A stretch of DNA of 64,000 nucleotides, from NCBI GenBank assembly GCA_015057625.1, contig SVDZ01000006.1, positions 91,906 through 155,905 on the forward strand. Direction: 5' to 3'. A program made the translations under genes and the position numbers. The notes beneath the pieces were generated by a model, which worked only from the letters and a program-made list of their open reading frames with translations, did no database searches and was not told the DNA's origin. The DNA is from Lachnospiraceae bacterium. GTDB lineage: Bacteria > Bacillota > Clostridia > Lachnospirales > Lachnospiraceae. Shown here piece after piece: positions 37,240 to 47,123 of the stretch. Each line of letters begins with the position of its first letter. Positions within the stretch are counted from its first letter, which is position 1.

Positions 37240-40104
37240 CTATCTGTTGTATAACTGCAATTCGTACAGTCTTATTGTTCCTCCACCGTCTCCTTCGAAA
37301 GCTTTCATAGCAATGTACCTTGCGCTGTGGCTTCCGATATCAAAAGATGATATATTGTCATTTCTGTTGACTTGATAATCAACTGATGTCCAATTTTCTC
37401 CGTCATCTGATATAAGTATCTCCCACTCTGACATGTTTGGATAGCCTTCTTTGCTTCCTGTGTTGTACAGTGTGTATGTGTTGAATGTCTTCTTTGACCC
37501 AAGGTCAATCTTGATCCAGTGCTTTGCACCTTCAAGTGCCCATGCGCCAAAACCACCATTGCCCATAGTCGCACACCACTTTGTAGAGAGATTATTGTCG
37601 AATAATTTTTCTCCACTTTCATTATCATTGGTTGAACCCGATACGCCAAGTACAGTTGCTCCAAGGAGAAGATTGTTTCCGGATGTCACATTACCAATCT
37701 TTGTGGCTGTGGTATTTCCGTGTACTTTTCCTTTCACTTCAGGATAGTTTGGATTTGGAATTCCATCGATATCTTCTGTAAGCCAGTTATCTGTGTAACT
37801 TCCAAAACCTGTAAATGTCCAAGTACCATTCTGAACTTCTTCTGCAAAATGCTTTCTCAAATCATCGAAGCAAGCATAACCTGTAATTTCTTTTACTTTA
37901 TTGTTTATTGGCGAACCAACTGTGTAAGGATTATCACTGTATTCTGAACCTGTATTGTTATCCTTTATCAGCTTATTAACGCTGTCAATCAGTCCCAGCT
38001 TCTTATTTCCATTTGCATCTCTTGTGGTTGGATAGCGTGAATCCATGTATGCAAAGAACCATTTGTTGTTTCCGTATGGATGATATCCCCAGTCAAGCAA
38101 TCCTGAATCTGTTGATTTGTAAACCTGTACATAATTTGGATTTGACCAGTGGAAGTATCTGAATCCTCCGTAGTTGGCCATGTTTTCTGTCCACCAATAT
38201 AAATCTCCGCCGTAATTAAGCTTGCCGCCATACTGCTGCACTGAGTGTGTAATTTCATGAGAGAAGAATCCAATATCTGTAGGATGTCCGTTTGCATAAT
38301 CCGTTGAAACACAAACTGTAGTTCCTGCACAATATGCAACACCGTCATAATCCTTGTCGGCCATAAATGTAATTGTCTTTGGCTCTGTTCCTGTTCCCCA
38401 TCTCTTGTACAGACGTGGGTAGCTGTTGTAGAACAACTTAATCAATTCATTTACATAGCCTTTGTTTGTAATTCTATCCCAATCCTTGTAGAATAAAATG
38501 TCATATTCACTTGGACTGATTGCGACACCGTTTAATGTAATTTCTGACAACTGGAATGCCTGTCCATCCAATGTGGCAATGTCCATCTTAAAGTATTTAT
38601 ACTTTCCTACTTTCTTAACATTATATGTGTATGATTCATAGTTTTTGTTCTGAATTCCACTGTCTTTTACAGCGTCGAGTTTCTCCCAGTTACTTCCGTT
38701 TTCAGAACCGTAGAAGTTCCAACTTCTTGGATTTCTTCCCTGGTACTGTTCATTGTCATTTGCTGTGGTAAGTGTGTAGCTATAGACATTTACATCTCTG
38801 CTCATCTTCCATGCAATTGTACCTGTTCCCACATTGAACATTTTTGTCTTTGTATTTCCGTCAAACAGATTTGCCACACCTTCATTTGAAATACCGTTTA
38901 TTGTATTAGCGCCGCTCTGAATTGAATCATAGTAATCAAGTTTTTTACCAAGCTCTCCTGTAGCAGGTGCCACATCACCGTAAAGTGAGATTTCTGATAA
39001 CTGGAATCCCCATGTATCCTCAACCTGCAACATAAAATACTGATAGCTTCCACTCACTGAAGTGTTGAAGGTATAAGGTGTGTAGTTAACATTCTGCATT
39101 GGACTCTGTCCGTTTTCAACTGCGTGAAGCTGAATCCATGTAGTTGCATCGTTTGAACCGTAGAACTGCCATTTCTTTGGATTTCTTCCATAAGCTGCAG
39201 TATCATTTGCAGTAGTTAATGTATAATTTTTAACTATTACTGCCTCTTTCATCTTCCATGCGATACGCACAGGCGACGAACCTGAATAGAATTTTGTTCC
39301 TGTGTTATTGTCAAACAGTTTGTCCATAGTCTCATTTCCTGATCCCAATGAAGTGCTGCTTGCAGAATCAATTCCGTCATAGTAATTTCTCAAATCGATA
39401 TTCTGAGGTGTACTTCTCTGTGGCATTTCTACTACCTCAAAAGCAGGCTGTGTCTCTGTAGGTTTCTCTGTAGTCTGCGCCTGTGTAGTTTGAACCTGAG
39501 TCGTTGGTTCCTCCTGATTTGGTTTATATTCAACTCTCTGGTATGAAGGATTTACCCTTGAGAGAATGTTATTGTAGAGATAACTATGGGCAGCCTCATC
39601 CTTCATCTGTGAGCCTTTGTATAAAATATCTGAAATAGTATAAACCGATACTGTCTCAATATTTGAGTAAGTATATGTACCATCACTCTTTTTGGCATAT
39701 ACTCTCTCGCATATTTCGCTTGCAAAATATGCAGGATTATCAATCATCTCCATAGTCATAACATATGTGGATTTGTTTCCACTCTTTCCTTTGAATCCGG
39801 CATTAGTAGCTCTATAGGAATACACTCCTTCTTTGCCACTTCCTATTACCATATCCGAATCATTAACTTCGTTTCTCATCGCATAAATCAGACCAACTTC
39901 CGTAACATCTCCGTCATTTGCACTCACACTATAAATCGTTCTGTGAGCTCCATATACTGTGTTAATCTGATACCCCTCAATTTTCAACTCCACTCCATTT
40001 CCTGCAAAAACAAGACCTGAAGTTCCAAGAACCTGTAACACCATACTAAGCATTAAAACTAATGGCATTACTTTTCGCAACATTTTGTTTTTGATTTGCT
40101 TCAT
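37240..40104 (-). CDS. Secreted BSP-type zinc metallopeptidase with three discoidin-like domains
   Basis: 954 aa. Signal peptide residues 1-35 (Lys-rich start, hydrophobic core, VFAGNG end). A Thr/Gln-rich linker lies near residue 200. Two discoidin (F5/8 type C-like) modules at about 235-375 and 385-530 share a VKNYTLTTANDTA / VYSYTLTTANDNE core. A basic-secretory-protein (PF04450) peptidase domain at about 535-800 carries the zinc motif HEITH near 616-620 in FFSHEITHSVQQYGG. A third discoidin-like module closes the protein. Predicted secreted glycan-binding protease, with no sortase motif at the end. AAAGGAAGGG precedes the ATG. It has a family relative at 45436. Confidence 0.88.
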   Translation of the reverse strand: MKQIKNKMLRKVMPLVLMLSMVLQVLGTSGLVFAGNGVELKIEGYQINTVYGAHRTIYSVSANDGDVTEVGLIYAMRNEVNDSDMVIGSGKEGVYSYRATNAGFKGKSGNKSTYVMTMEMIDNPAYFASEICERVYAKKSDGTYTYSNIETVSVYTISDILYKGSQMKDEAAHSYLYNNILSRVNPSYQRVEYKPNQEEPTTQVQTTQAQTTEKPTETQPAFEVVEMPQRSTPQNIDLRNYYDGIDSASSTSLGSGNETMDKLFDNNTGTKFYSGSSPVRIAWKMKEAVIVKNYTLTTANDTAAYGRNPKKWQFYGSNDATTWIQLHAVENGQSPMQNVNYTPYTFNTSVSGSYQYFMLQVEDTWGFQLSEISLYGDVAPATGELGKKLDYYDSIQSGANTINGISNEGVANLFDGNTKTKMFNVGTGTIAWKMSRDVNVYSYTLTTANDNEQYQGRNPRSWNFYGSENGSNWEKLDAVKDSGIQNKNYESYTYNVKKVGKYKYFKMDIATLDGQAFQLSEITLNGVAISPSEYDILFYKDWDRITNKGYVNELIKLFYNSYPRLYKRWGTGTEPKTITFMADKDYDGVAYCAGTTVCVSTDYANGHPTDIGFFSHEITHSVQQYGGKLNYGGDLYWWTENMANYGGFRYFHWSNPNYVQVYKSTDSGLLDWGYHPYGNNKWFFAYMDSRYPTTRDANGNKKLGLIDSVNKLIKDNNTGSEYSDNPYTVGSPINNKVKEITGYACFDDLRKHFAEEVQNGTWTFTGFGSYTDNWLTEDIDGIPNPNYPEVKGKVHGNTTATKIGNVTSGNNLLLGATVLGVSGSTNDNESGEKLFDNNLSTKWCATMGNGGFGAWALEGAKHWIKIDLGSKKTFNTYTLYNTGSKEGYPNMSEWEILISDDGENWTSVDYQVNRNDNISSFDIGSHSARYIAMKAFEGDGGGTIRLYELQLYNR

Positions 40105-40258
40105 TTTAAACCCTTCCTTTTAATATAGATTTGTTACTTTTGTGTTTTTCCGTTGCAATTCCCTATCTTTTAATACTACACTTTCTGAAAAATTACATCA
40201 ATAATTTAAACCATAGTGCGTTATATTTTACAATTATTATTTCATTTGCTGCAATAAT

Positions 40259-40287
40259 TTGACACATATTCACGTTAATGATATTGT
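40259..40287 (+). promoter_or_regulatory. mntP promoter
   Basis: TTGACA (40259-40264), 17-nt spacer, TATTGT (40282-40287), then about 30 nt to the ATG at 40318 with GGAGGT. The short leader excludes a yybP-ykoY manganese riboswitch. Confidence 0.75.
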
Positions 40288-40317
40288 GTTTATTACACAT
40301 AGTCGGAGGTGCAAAAG

Positions 40318-40905
40318 ATGGAACTGAGTTACTTTTTATTATTTTTATTTAACAGCACACTGCTTGGTGTAGGTTTGGCTATGGATGCTTTTTCCGTATC
40401 CCTTGCAAATGGTTTAAACGAACCTCATATGAGAAGAGAAAAACTGTTTACCATTGCCGGAGTTTTTGGTTTTTTTCAGGGACTCATGCCAATGATTGGC
40501 TGGATATGCGTACATACGATTGTTAAATATTTTAAATATTTTGAGAAATGCATTCCTTGGATCGCATTAATACTTCTTCTTTTCATTGGCGGCAAAATGC
40601 TCATTGAAGGAATTCAGAATAAAGAGGACGAAGACGAACTTATGAAACTTGGTGCATCTTCTTTATTTATACAGGGTATCGCCACTTCCATAGACGCGTT
40701 ATCAGTAGGTTTTACAATCGCAGAATACGGACTGATTAGAGCCATTATATGTTCAACTATTATAGCGGTAATCACTTTCATTATATGTGTGGCAGGACTT
40801 ATAATAGGCAAAAAATTTGGAACTATTTTTTCTAACAAGGCTGAAATCTTAGGCGGAATTATTTTAATATTCATCGGCATAGAAATTTTCGTGACAGGAA
40901 TCTGA
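40318..40905 (+). CDS. mntP: Putative manganese efflux pump
   Basis: 195 aa from ATG 40318 (CGGAGGTGCAAAAG upstream; an in-frame GTG at 40309 overlaps the ribosome site). Six transmembrane helices in two related halves with acidic membrane motifs LAMDAFSVSLANG near residue 20 and TSIDALSVGFTIAE near residue 122, the paired Asp motifs of the MntP (DUF204) family. It exports Mn2+ in characterised members. Single gene with a clear promoter, facing away from the metallopeptidase gene. Confidence 0.93.
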   Translation: MELSYFLLFLFNSTLLGVGLAMDAFSVSLANGLNEPHMRREKLFTIAGVFGFFQGLMPMIGWICVHTIVKYFKYFEKCIPWIALILLLFIGGKMLIEGIQNKEDEDELMKLGASSLFIQGIATSIDALSVGFTIAEYGLIRAIICSTIIAVITFIICVAGLIIGKKFGTIFSNKAEILGGIILIFIGIEIFVTGI

Positions 40906-40983
40906 TTTCTTTACTAATTATTATTTTATGCTATATTATTATTGAACTTGAGACTATGCATTATATAATAGAGGAAATAAATA

Positions 40984-43155
40984 ATGTTACAGAAATTTAC
41001 AGTATTACAGAACTTTATAAAAAAGTTTGTAATTTTTTTACTGACTTTCTTTATCAGTATAATAGCAATAACTTCCATATCCAAAATAGAAGATTTTTAT
41101 ATATTTTTCGACAATAAAAACATCTACAAATATTCAATTATAATTCTATGTTCAATATTCGTTTTATTGCTATTTTATTTTGCATGCCATTTTATAAAAA
41201 CAGTTTCTGAATCAAAACTTAAATATTTGACAATGGGATTTGTTTTCGTGATTGGCATCCTTCAAATAATCTTATTACTGAATTTTGACGTAAATCAGAT
41301 TACAGATGCTTACATTGTCAACGATACAGCTAAAATGCTCGCCCAGGGGATTACCAAGAAAATAAGTGCCAATGACACTTATTTTTCATTGATAACAAAC
41401 AACAATTTAGCCATTATAATCCAGATGTTCATATATAAAATATCCAGCCTGTTTTTTGATTCATATAAATCCAATATCATAATTGAAATCATAGATATTA
41501 TATGCATAGATTTATCTATCTTTTTATCCTACAAATTAGTCAAAAGGTTTTTTAACGCCAGAGCTGCTGTTTTATTATTGTTCATTAATATGCTAAATCC
41601 ATTCACATACTTATTGATACTTTGGTCTTATTCTTTAGTTTACAGTTTGCCTTTAACTATTGGAATTATTTATGTAGGCGCTCTTATTTTCGAAGAAAAA
41701 TCCTTTAAAAAGAACATTGTATATTCTTCAATTATAGGAGTATTAACTGTTGCCGGCTTTTTCATCAGACCAACAGTTGTCATTCCGTTTATTGCCTTAA
41801 TCGGATTATTTGTCGTTAATTTTAAGAAGGAAAATCTCAATGTTAAAAAGTATGGAGCCATGACAGCAGCCTTTATTTTAGCCTTCACTGTTTCATTTAT
41901 TTCTGCCAAAGGACTAATCAATGTTTACTTTGAAGAAACTAATAGAGCTTATCCATTAACTCACTATTTAATGATGGGATTAAGCGAAGAAGGAAAAATT
42001 ACGCCAAATGACGTTTATTACACCAGCAGTTTTGAAGACACCAAGCAGATGAAGGATGCAAATATAGCACAAATCAAGAACAGACTTAGTCAAATGTCGC
42101 CTTCAGATATGGCCCGTCATATTTTAATTAAGCTAAAGACAACTTGGTCTGACGGATCAGGTAATATTAAATGGTATTATGTTCCAAATACCAAAAGCAC
42201 AGAATTATGGCAATGGCTTTGTGGAACCAAAAACGATTATGTAATATTTTATTGTCAGGGCTTTAGAATCGCTTTAGTATTTTTGACATTGTACAGTTTG
42301 ATACAACAGATTTTCCGAAAAAAAGATAATGATTTCATCTGGCTTTGTGAACTTGTCGTTCTGGGCGGAATACTCTTTTATCAATTATGGGAATCCAAAG
42401 AAATATACAGTGTTCCTTTCTATATGTTTATTCACATTATAGTTGCTAATATTGTTTACAGCTTTAGCCCTGAACACAGATCTTTGATTAAGTTTAAGGT
42501 CATTGACTTGTTACGAGCAGCCTCTGTTGGTGTGTTAATATTTACATTGATAATAGGAATTGCTCAGTATTCCGGCATGACAAAAAACAATTATTATTAC
42601 TACAGATATTCAATTTATACAGATATGAACGGCTTCTTCCTGTACAAAGATGATGTGAAAAATCTGATTAGAAAAAACAGGACTATCAAGCAATTCTTCT
42701 ATATTGATGAGGATTTTAACTGTATAGACATTAACGGTGCTCAAATTAGGCGAAGAAGAAAAGGCAAATATAAACTTCAGTTGTTTTATAATGATAAGTT
42801 AATTAGATCGCAGATTATCACTACTGCCAATATTCACAACAATATTATTAAATTTTTTGTACCTGATCAAACCGTAGACCACGAGAAAAAATATTTATTA
42901 AAAATTGTTCCTATCAGATCCGGAACTAACAGAAAAGATAGTATAAGATGGATTTACAAAAAATCCTATGTATCCGATCAATATAAAGGCAAGTCATATA
43001 TCGATACCAAGCAGGTTAATGATTTAAATATTCGTGTCGGAAACAGATACCAAGCAGTATATCTGACTTGGTATAAATACATTACTGTTCTCGTGTTATT
43101 ACTCTGCCTGGAAGCGTATATGACATACGTATTCTGGCGTAAAGTTAAAGCGTAG
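40984..43155 (+). CDS. Large multi-pass membrane protein, GT-C glycosyltransferase-like
   Basis: 723 aa. About twelve hydrophobic segments fill residues 10-530. The first outer loop carries a VNDTAKMLAQG motif and acidic residues, as in PMT/ArnT-type (GT39, GT-C) enzymes that use polyprenyl-phosphate sugars. Residues 550-690 form a beta-rich domain outside the membrane, followed by one last helix and a basic tail. The glycosyltransferase assignment is an inference from topology. GAGGAAATAA lies before the ATG. Its stop codon is inside a terminator shared with the convergent cotH-like gene. Confidence 0.6.
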   Translation: MLQKFTVLQNFIKKFVIFLLTFFISIIAITSISKIEDFYIFFDNKNIYKYSIIILCSIFVLLLFYFACHFIKTVSESKLKYLTMGFVFVIGILQIILLLNFDVNQITDAYIVNDTAKMLAQGITKKISANDTYFSLITNNNLAIIIQMFIYKISSLFFDSYKSNIIIEIIDIICIDLSIFLSYKLVKRFFNARAAVLLLFINMLNPFTYLLILWSYSLVYSLPLTIGIIYVGALIFEEKSFKKNIVYSSIIGVLTVAGFFIRPTVVIPFIALIGLFVVNFKKENLNVKKYGAMTAAFILAFTVSFISAKGLINVYFEETNRAYPLTHYLMMGLSEEGKITPNDVYYTSSFEDTKQMKDANIAQIKNRLSQMSPSDMARHILIKLKTTWSDGSGNIKWYYVPNTKSTELWQWLCGTKNDYVIFYCQGFRIALVFLTLYSLIQQIFRKKDNDFIWLCELVVLGGILFYQLWESKEIYSVPFYMFIHIIVANIVYSFSPEHRSLIKFKVIDLLRAASVGVLIFTLIIGIAQYSGMTKNNYYYYRYSIYTDMNGFFLYKDDVKNLIRKNRTIKQFFYIDEDFNCIDINGAQIRRRRKGKYKLQLFYNDKLIRSQIITTANIHNNIIKFFVPDQTVDHEKKYLLKIVPIRSGTNRKDSIRWIYKKSYVSDQYKGKSYIDTKQVNDLNIRVGNRYQAVYLTWYKYITVLVLLLCLEAYMTYVFWRKVKA

Positions 43156-43180
43156 CAGCTTGTGCTGCTACGCTTTTATT
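43149..43180. terminator. Bidirectional terminator overlapping two convergent stop codons
   Basis: Perfect 11-bp arms 43149-43159 and 43164-43174 with a 4-nt TTGT loop. T-rich tails lie on both sides. The stop codons of the membrane protein (43153-43155) and of the CotH-like protein (43168-43170) both lie in the stem. Confidence 0.88.
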
Positions 43181-45285
43181 TTCACTAACCCTGACCATTT
43201 CGAACTATATATTTTTTCATTATTGTTCAATTTATATCCTCTGACAGAAACATAGAGTATATCTATTTTTTCAAATTTCCTATTTCTGACTGTAAAACTG
43301 ATTTTTGATGAGGTTACAGTGGTTTTGAATATTTTGTACTTATTCTTACGTGATTTTTTTGAATAAAAAGCAACTTCAAATCCATCCACTCCTTTATATC
43401 TTTTTTTGAGTTTGACGGTAACCTTTTGCTTTGCTTTTTTCTTTCTTGCATAAGATATTTTTACCGTCGGCACTTTAATCTCAGTTATTAAAGTTTCTTC
43501 TTTTTTTTCTGTGGCTATTTGCATTTGTACTGCAGTTGCCTCAGTATTCATATTTGTTGTCCCAACGATTTCTGTTGTTTCCACGATATGCTCTGTCGTT
43601 TCCTCGATATACTCTGTTGTTTCCTCCTCAATTTCCAAAAGTTCACTTTCCTGATATGCCTCTTCCATATCTATACCCCAGTATTCGCAGAGCCATTCGT
43701 TCCTGTTCTTCAGCCATTCTCTGACAAATTCGATTGGTTGCTCCCACTGAGTCCATTTTGCAGTTGTGGTATATCCTATACCAACGTATCCGCCACCACC
43801 CCGAAGGCTCCATCCTGCACCTCTTTCTGAAGTTTTTGCGCTATCTCTCTCAAAAGACTTTCCATAGTTTTCAATTAGATTGTCTATACTCAACTTTGCA
43901 GGAGAATCAATTTTGTACATATTTTGAATAATATACTGTCTGGCCGCAAATCTCTCCTTAACTAATTCTTGAAATTCTTCACACTCAAGCAATTTCGCGT
44001 ACCACGGCATAGCATTACAAAATATTCCTTTATAACTTTCTCCGTCTTCGTACATTTGGGAATAAGTCCTAGGATTATAATTTCCGCAAGACAAATCAAA
44101 GTCCCATAATGGACCTCCAAATATTTTATCATTATAGATATAAAATCTTGTTGAGCTGAAATTAAAATCTGCATTTTTGAAAAATTCGTAGGCCACATAC
44201 ATATCTACAAAAGAATCTACATCTATATAATTACATATTTCCGAATATTCGCCATTTACTAATGCACTTTCAAATTCATTCAGATATTCTTTGACTCTGC
44301 CAATTTTATTGATTACTAACGCACTATCCAAATCTCCTTCTTTTTCCGGGTCATTAACGTCAAACATAACTCCTAGTACATTCGTCTTAAAATGATTAAC
44401 ATCACTCTCGTATCTGGTTCCAAGCTCCAAGAGAATATCATTGCTGTTTGCATTGTAAGCATCGATATTGATACGTTCTTTTTTCACTTCAACCGGAACT
44501 GTCATCTGATAACTGCCATTATACTTTCCGTTAATGTACACTTCCACATACCTGCTATCAGAAGTATATTTTAATCCTGTTGCTCTTCCAAAATCGTAGG
44601 CTAGCTTATTGCGCATCAATGACTTATCATATGCGTTTGACAGCAGGCACCACTTCTTTCCCCTTCCCATGCCTAAAACATTCGTCTTACTACTAAATTT
44701 TATGTTCCATGGTTTCTTATCGGCCACTGCTGTTGAATTACCCCTTATTTTTATGTTGCATTGCCCGTCAATAATATCTTTGTATTGGCCTCCCTCTCTA
44801 TCCACCAGAGAAATTGTAACATCTGCATCTTCATGATATTCCTTGGTAATCTCATCATCAGTGTAAATATATACTTGCGGAATATCTGTAAATAATTCCT
44901 CATAATCCTGCTTCACAATAGTAGTTTCAGCATATTCCTTCTCTACACCGTTTTTGTTTATTCTGACAATTCGAAGAGTGTGGGAGCCCTCTTCCACATC
45001 CTTCAAATCCTCCTTAGACAGATAATTACCTGTACCACTTATTTTTTTCACCGGAAGATTTGCTTCATCAATATACAAATTGTAGCCACTCGAATCTGCT
45101 ACCTCTGAAAAATAAAGTAAATATTTTCCTGTGTATTTGTAGTAATCTTCAACTACGAAATTGTTGATTGTTCCACTAACTGTATCATCCGCTTCTATCT
45201 TTTCAATTCTGCTTCCATGATACGGAATAACTAAAGACAATGATAACAACAACGGTACTATTTTTCTTTTCATCTCATTTTTCAT
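43168..45285 (-). CDS. Secreted CotH kinase family protein
   Basis: 705 aa. N-terminal signal peptide (residues 1-30). Beta-rich domain 35-125, then a CotH domain (about 130-440) with DGQCNIKIRGNSTAVADKKP, KKWCLLSNAYDKSLMRNKLA, DILLELGTRYES and the metal motif GPLWDFDLSCGN. CotH proteins are atypical secreted protein kinases related to the spore-coat kinase, and in gut clostridia many are extracellular with unknown targets. A Thr/Glu-rich linker (about 560-620) and a C-terminal fibronectin III-like domain follow. Substrate unknown. GAGGTAGAAT precedes the ATG. Confidence 0.88.
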   Translation of the reverse strand: MKNEMKRKIVPLLLSLSLVIPYHGSRIEKIEADDTVSGTINNFVVEDYYKYTGKYLLYFSEVADSSGYNLYIDEANLPVKKISGTGNYLSKEDLKDVEEGSHTLRIVRINKNGVEKEYAETTIVKQDYEELFTDIPQVYIYTDDEITKEYHEDADVTISLVDREGGQYKDIIDGQCNIKIRGNSTAVADKKPWNIKFSSKTNVLGMGRGKKWCLLSNAYDKSLMRNKLAYDFGRATGLKYTSDSRYVEVYINGKYNGSYQMTVPVEVKKERINIDAYNANSNDILLELGTRYESDVNHFKTNVLGVMFDVNDPEKEGDLDSALVINKIGRVKEYLNEFESALVNGEYSEICNYIDVDSFVDMYVAYEFFKNADFNFSSTRFYIYNDKIFGGPLWDFDLSCGNYNPRTYSQMYEDGESYKGIFCNAMPWYAKLLECEEFQELVKERFAARQYIIQNMYKIDSPAKLSIDNLIENYGKSFERDSAKTSERGAGWSLRGGGGYVGIGYTTTAKWTQWEQPIEFVREWLKNRNEWLCEYWGIDMEEAYQESELLEIEEETTEYIEETTEHIVETTEIVGTTNMNTEATAVQMQIATEKKEETLITEIKVPTVKISYARKKKAKQKVTVKLKKRYKGVDGFEVAFYSKKSRKNKYKIFKTTVTSSKISFTVRNRKFEKIDILYVSVRGYKLNNNEKIYSSKWSGLVKIKA

Positions 45286-45339
45286 ATTCTACCTCGCTTT
45301 CTTCGAAGCACACCCTATATAATGATTATACAAAAAGAA

Positions 45340-45364
45340 AGAACACCAAACAAGTCGGTGTTCT
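45340..45364 (-). terminator. Intrinsic terminator after the lectin-type metallopeptidase gene
   Basis: AGAACACC (45340-45347) pairs with GGTGTTCT (45357-45364). On the minus strand the hairpin is followed by TTTCTTTTTG. Confidence 0.78.
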
Positions 45365-45435
45365 TCCTTTCGACATTTGCTTCCTTACTCACCACTTATA
45401 GAAGTGAGAGTTTTGTCCGCCTGAGATTGATAATT

Positions 45436-46836
45436 CTAGTTAACCATGATAAATTTCCACTGCTGATTTGCCTGTGCCTGATAATCCCACTGGTGAACAT
45501 TTCCACCTGCACTTGCAGACCAATCCTGAACATCCATGGCTTTATTGCTATATTTGTTAATAAGGAATGTATATCCGTCATCAACTCCTGTGATATACCA
45601 TCTCTGGTTGTCTGTATTGTTATTATCCCACATAATAAGATTTCCGCCATTGTCTCTTGACCAACCATCCATATCAAGTGCTTTTCCGTTAATTACACTT
45701 GTAATTACATATGTGGAATCACTGCTGTTAAATGATACCATCCATTTCTGTGCATTTGTTCCATTGTCAGTCCATTGCTGAACATTCGCTCCGCTTGCTG
45801 AGCTACCACCTGAAACATCCAGACAGAGTCCGCTGTGGCGACTTACTATCTTATATATAGCCTTCTCAACTTTGATAGATGATACTTTGTCGTTCCAATC
45901 ATTTCCAACATAGTTCTCATCACCTGTAACTACTTTTACAGCACCCATAAAATTGTCATCTGCATACATTGTAACCTTGTATCCCCAAGGGCATCTGATT
46001 GACGACAAATCATCATTATAGAATCCTTTTGCCTGAAGTGCTGAAAGATTGTAATTGCCCACTCCTAATGATGCAACTCTACCACCGTAGTTAATATCCT
46101 GATAAATTGATACATCACCTGAAGTACTTCCCCCTGTTGTAGGCTGTCTGTCAAGAGATGGATTTGATGAATACTCATTCCACAGCTCGTCAACGCTTTT
46201 TCCGGTCAGTTCTCTCCATGTATTATCATTGTATGAACCATTTCTACATCTTGAGTCAAGTTCTTTAACGATTGACGCTGTCTTATATTTTTCAAGCCAT
46301 ACCAAAAATCTTGCCGTCACTGTGTATGCATCTGTGTATCTCTGACCTGAATTGTAATTAGGTAATCCCCATCCGGCTTGAGAATTGTATAATCCGTATT
46401 TGTATCTTGCATAATCTGCAATTCCTTCAGTAAGCCATCCCGGTACATTGTATCTGTATGCCTGAACTACGTGCATCATCTCATGTGTAAAACAATCCGT
46501 ATCATTAGAATGTGATCTGATGTAATCAGCAGAGATAACTATTTCATTGCTTACGGTGTATGCCACACCTGAATATCCCCAATCGATTCTCACATTCAAA
46601 CTCCTTGAAGTATTTGTGTTGAAATCATTTGCCATCTTTGGATATACTTCCTTGAAAGTTTTTTCCAAACGATCTCTTACATCTGATGAAATAGCCCCCG
46701 CATCATCAAATGTCATTGAATACTGTCCACTTGTATAATTGTAAACTGCTGCCGAAACATTTGCATAGTTGCATGTGGACATTACCATTCCTGTCATTAA
46801 TACCCCTGTTAATAATTTTGTTACTACCTTCTTCAT
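45436..46836 (-). CDS. Secreted BSP-type metallopeptidase with crystallin and ricin-type lectin domains
   Basis: 466 aa. Signal peptide residues 1-30. Basic-secretory-protein peptidase domain 33-235 with the zinc site HEMMH at 118-122 and a downstream LTEGIADYAR. A beta/gamma-crystallin-like domain (about 245-330) starts DVSIYQDINYGGRVASLGVG. A ricin B-type (CBM13) trefoil (335-466) shows the repeated Q-x-W pattern (NVQQW, NQRW, NQQWKF). It is probably a secreted protease that docks on sugars. AAAGGGTT precedes the ATG. Related in catalytic domain to the protein at 37240. Confidence 0.9.
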   Translation of the reverse strand: MKKVVTKLLTGVLMTGMVMSTCNYANVSAAVYNYTSGQYSMTFDDAGAISSDVRDRLEKTFKEVYPKMANDFNTNTSRSLNVRIDWGYSGVAYTVSNEIVISADYIRSHSNDTDCFTHEMMHVVQAYRYNVPGWLTEGIADYARYKYGLYNSQAGWGLPNYNSGQRYTDAYTVTARFLVWLEKYKTASIVKELDSRCRNGSYNDNTWRELTGKSVDELWNEYSSNPSLDRQPTTGGSTSGDVSIYQDINYGGRVASLGVGNYNLSALQAKGFYNDDLSSIRCPWGYKVTMYADDNFMGAVKVVTGDENYVGNDWNDKVSSIKVEKAIYKIVSRHSGLCLDVSGGSSASGANVQQWTDNGTNAQKWMVSFNSSDSTYVITSVINGKALDMDGWSRDNGGNLIMWDNNNTDNQRWYITGVDDGYTFLINKYSNKAMDVQDWSASAGGNVHQWDYQAQANQQWKFIMVN

Positions 46837-47016
46837 TTTATATAACCCTTTCTTTTTTTAATTCGTTGTCTGCCGAGTCCTTCTTTTGAATCCCCCCTTT
46901 GCCGACTCATTAAATCGCTTTCAACTGTGAATTATTCTGTAAAAACTTCCCCTTTTTAATTACGTCATAATAAAAACCCTAATAGTAATTATTAACTTTG
47001 TATCATATAAAGTAAA

Positions 47017-47057
47017 GTATCCATATTTTATTTTGTTATAAAATAAAACATGGATAC
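47017..47057 (-). terminator. Intrinsic terminator after the lipoprotein gene
   Basis: 18-nt arms 47017-47034 and 47040-47057 match at 17 positions around a 5-nt loop. On the minus strand TTTACTTTA follows. It lies about 65 nt after the stop at 47124. Confidence 0.75.
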
Positions 47058-47123
47058 CTTAACTGTCTATTTATTATTAGTAAATTATGCAATTAAATTG
47101 ATAGAAAATTCAAGACTCGCTCC

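Noticed and set aside
40105..40317. Manganese (yybP-ykoY) riboswitch ahead of mntP
   Set aside because: The promoter lies only about 30 nt before the start codon, leaving no space for it.
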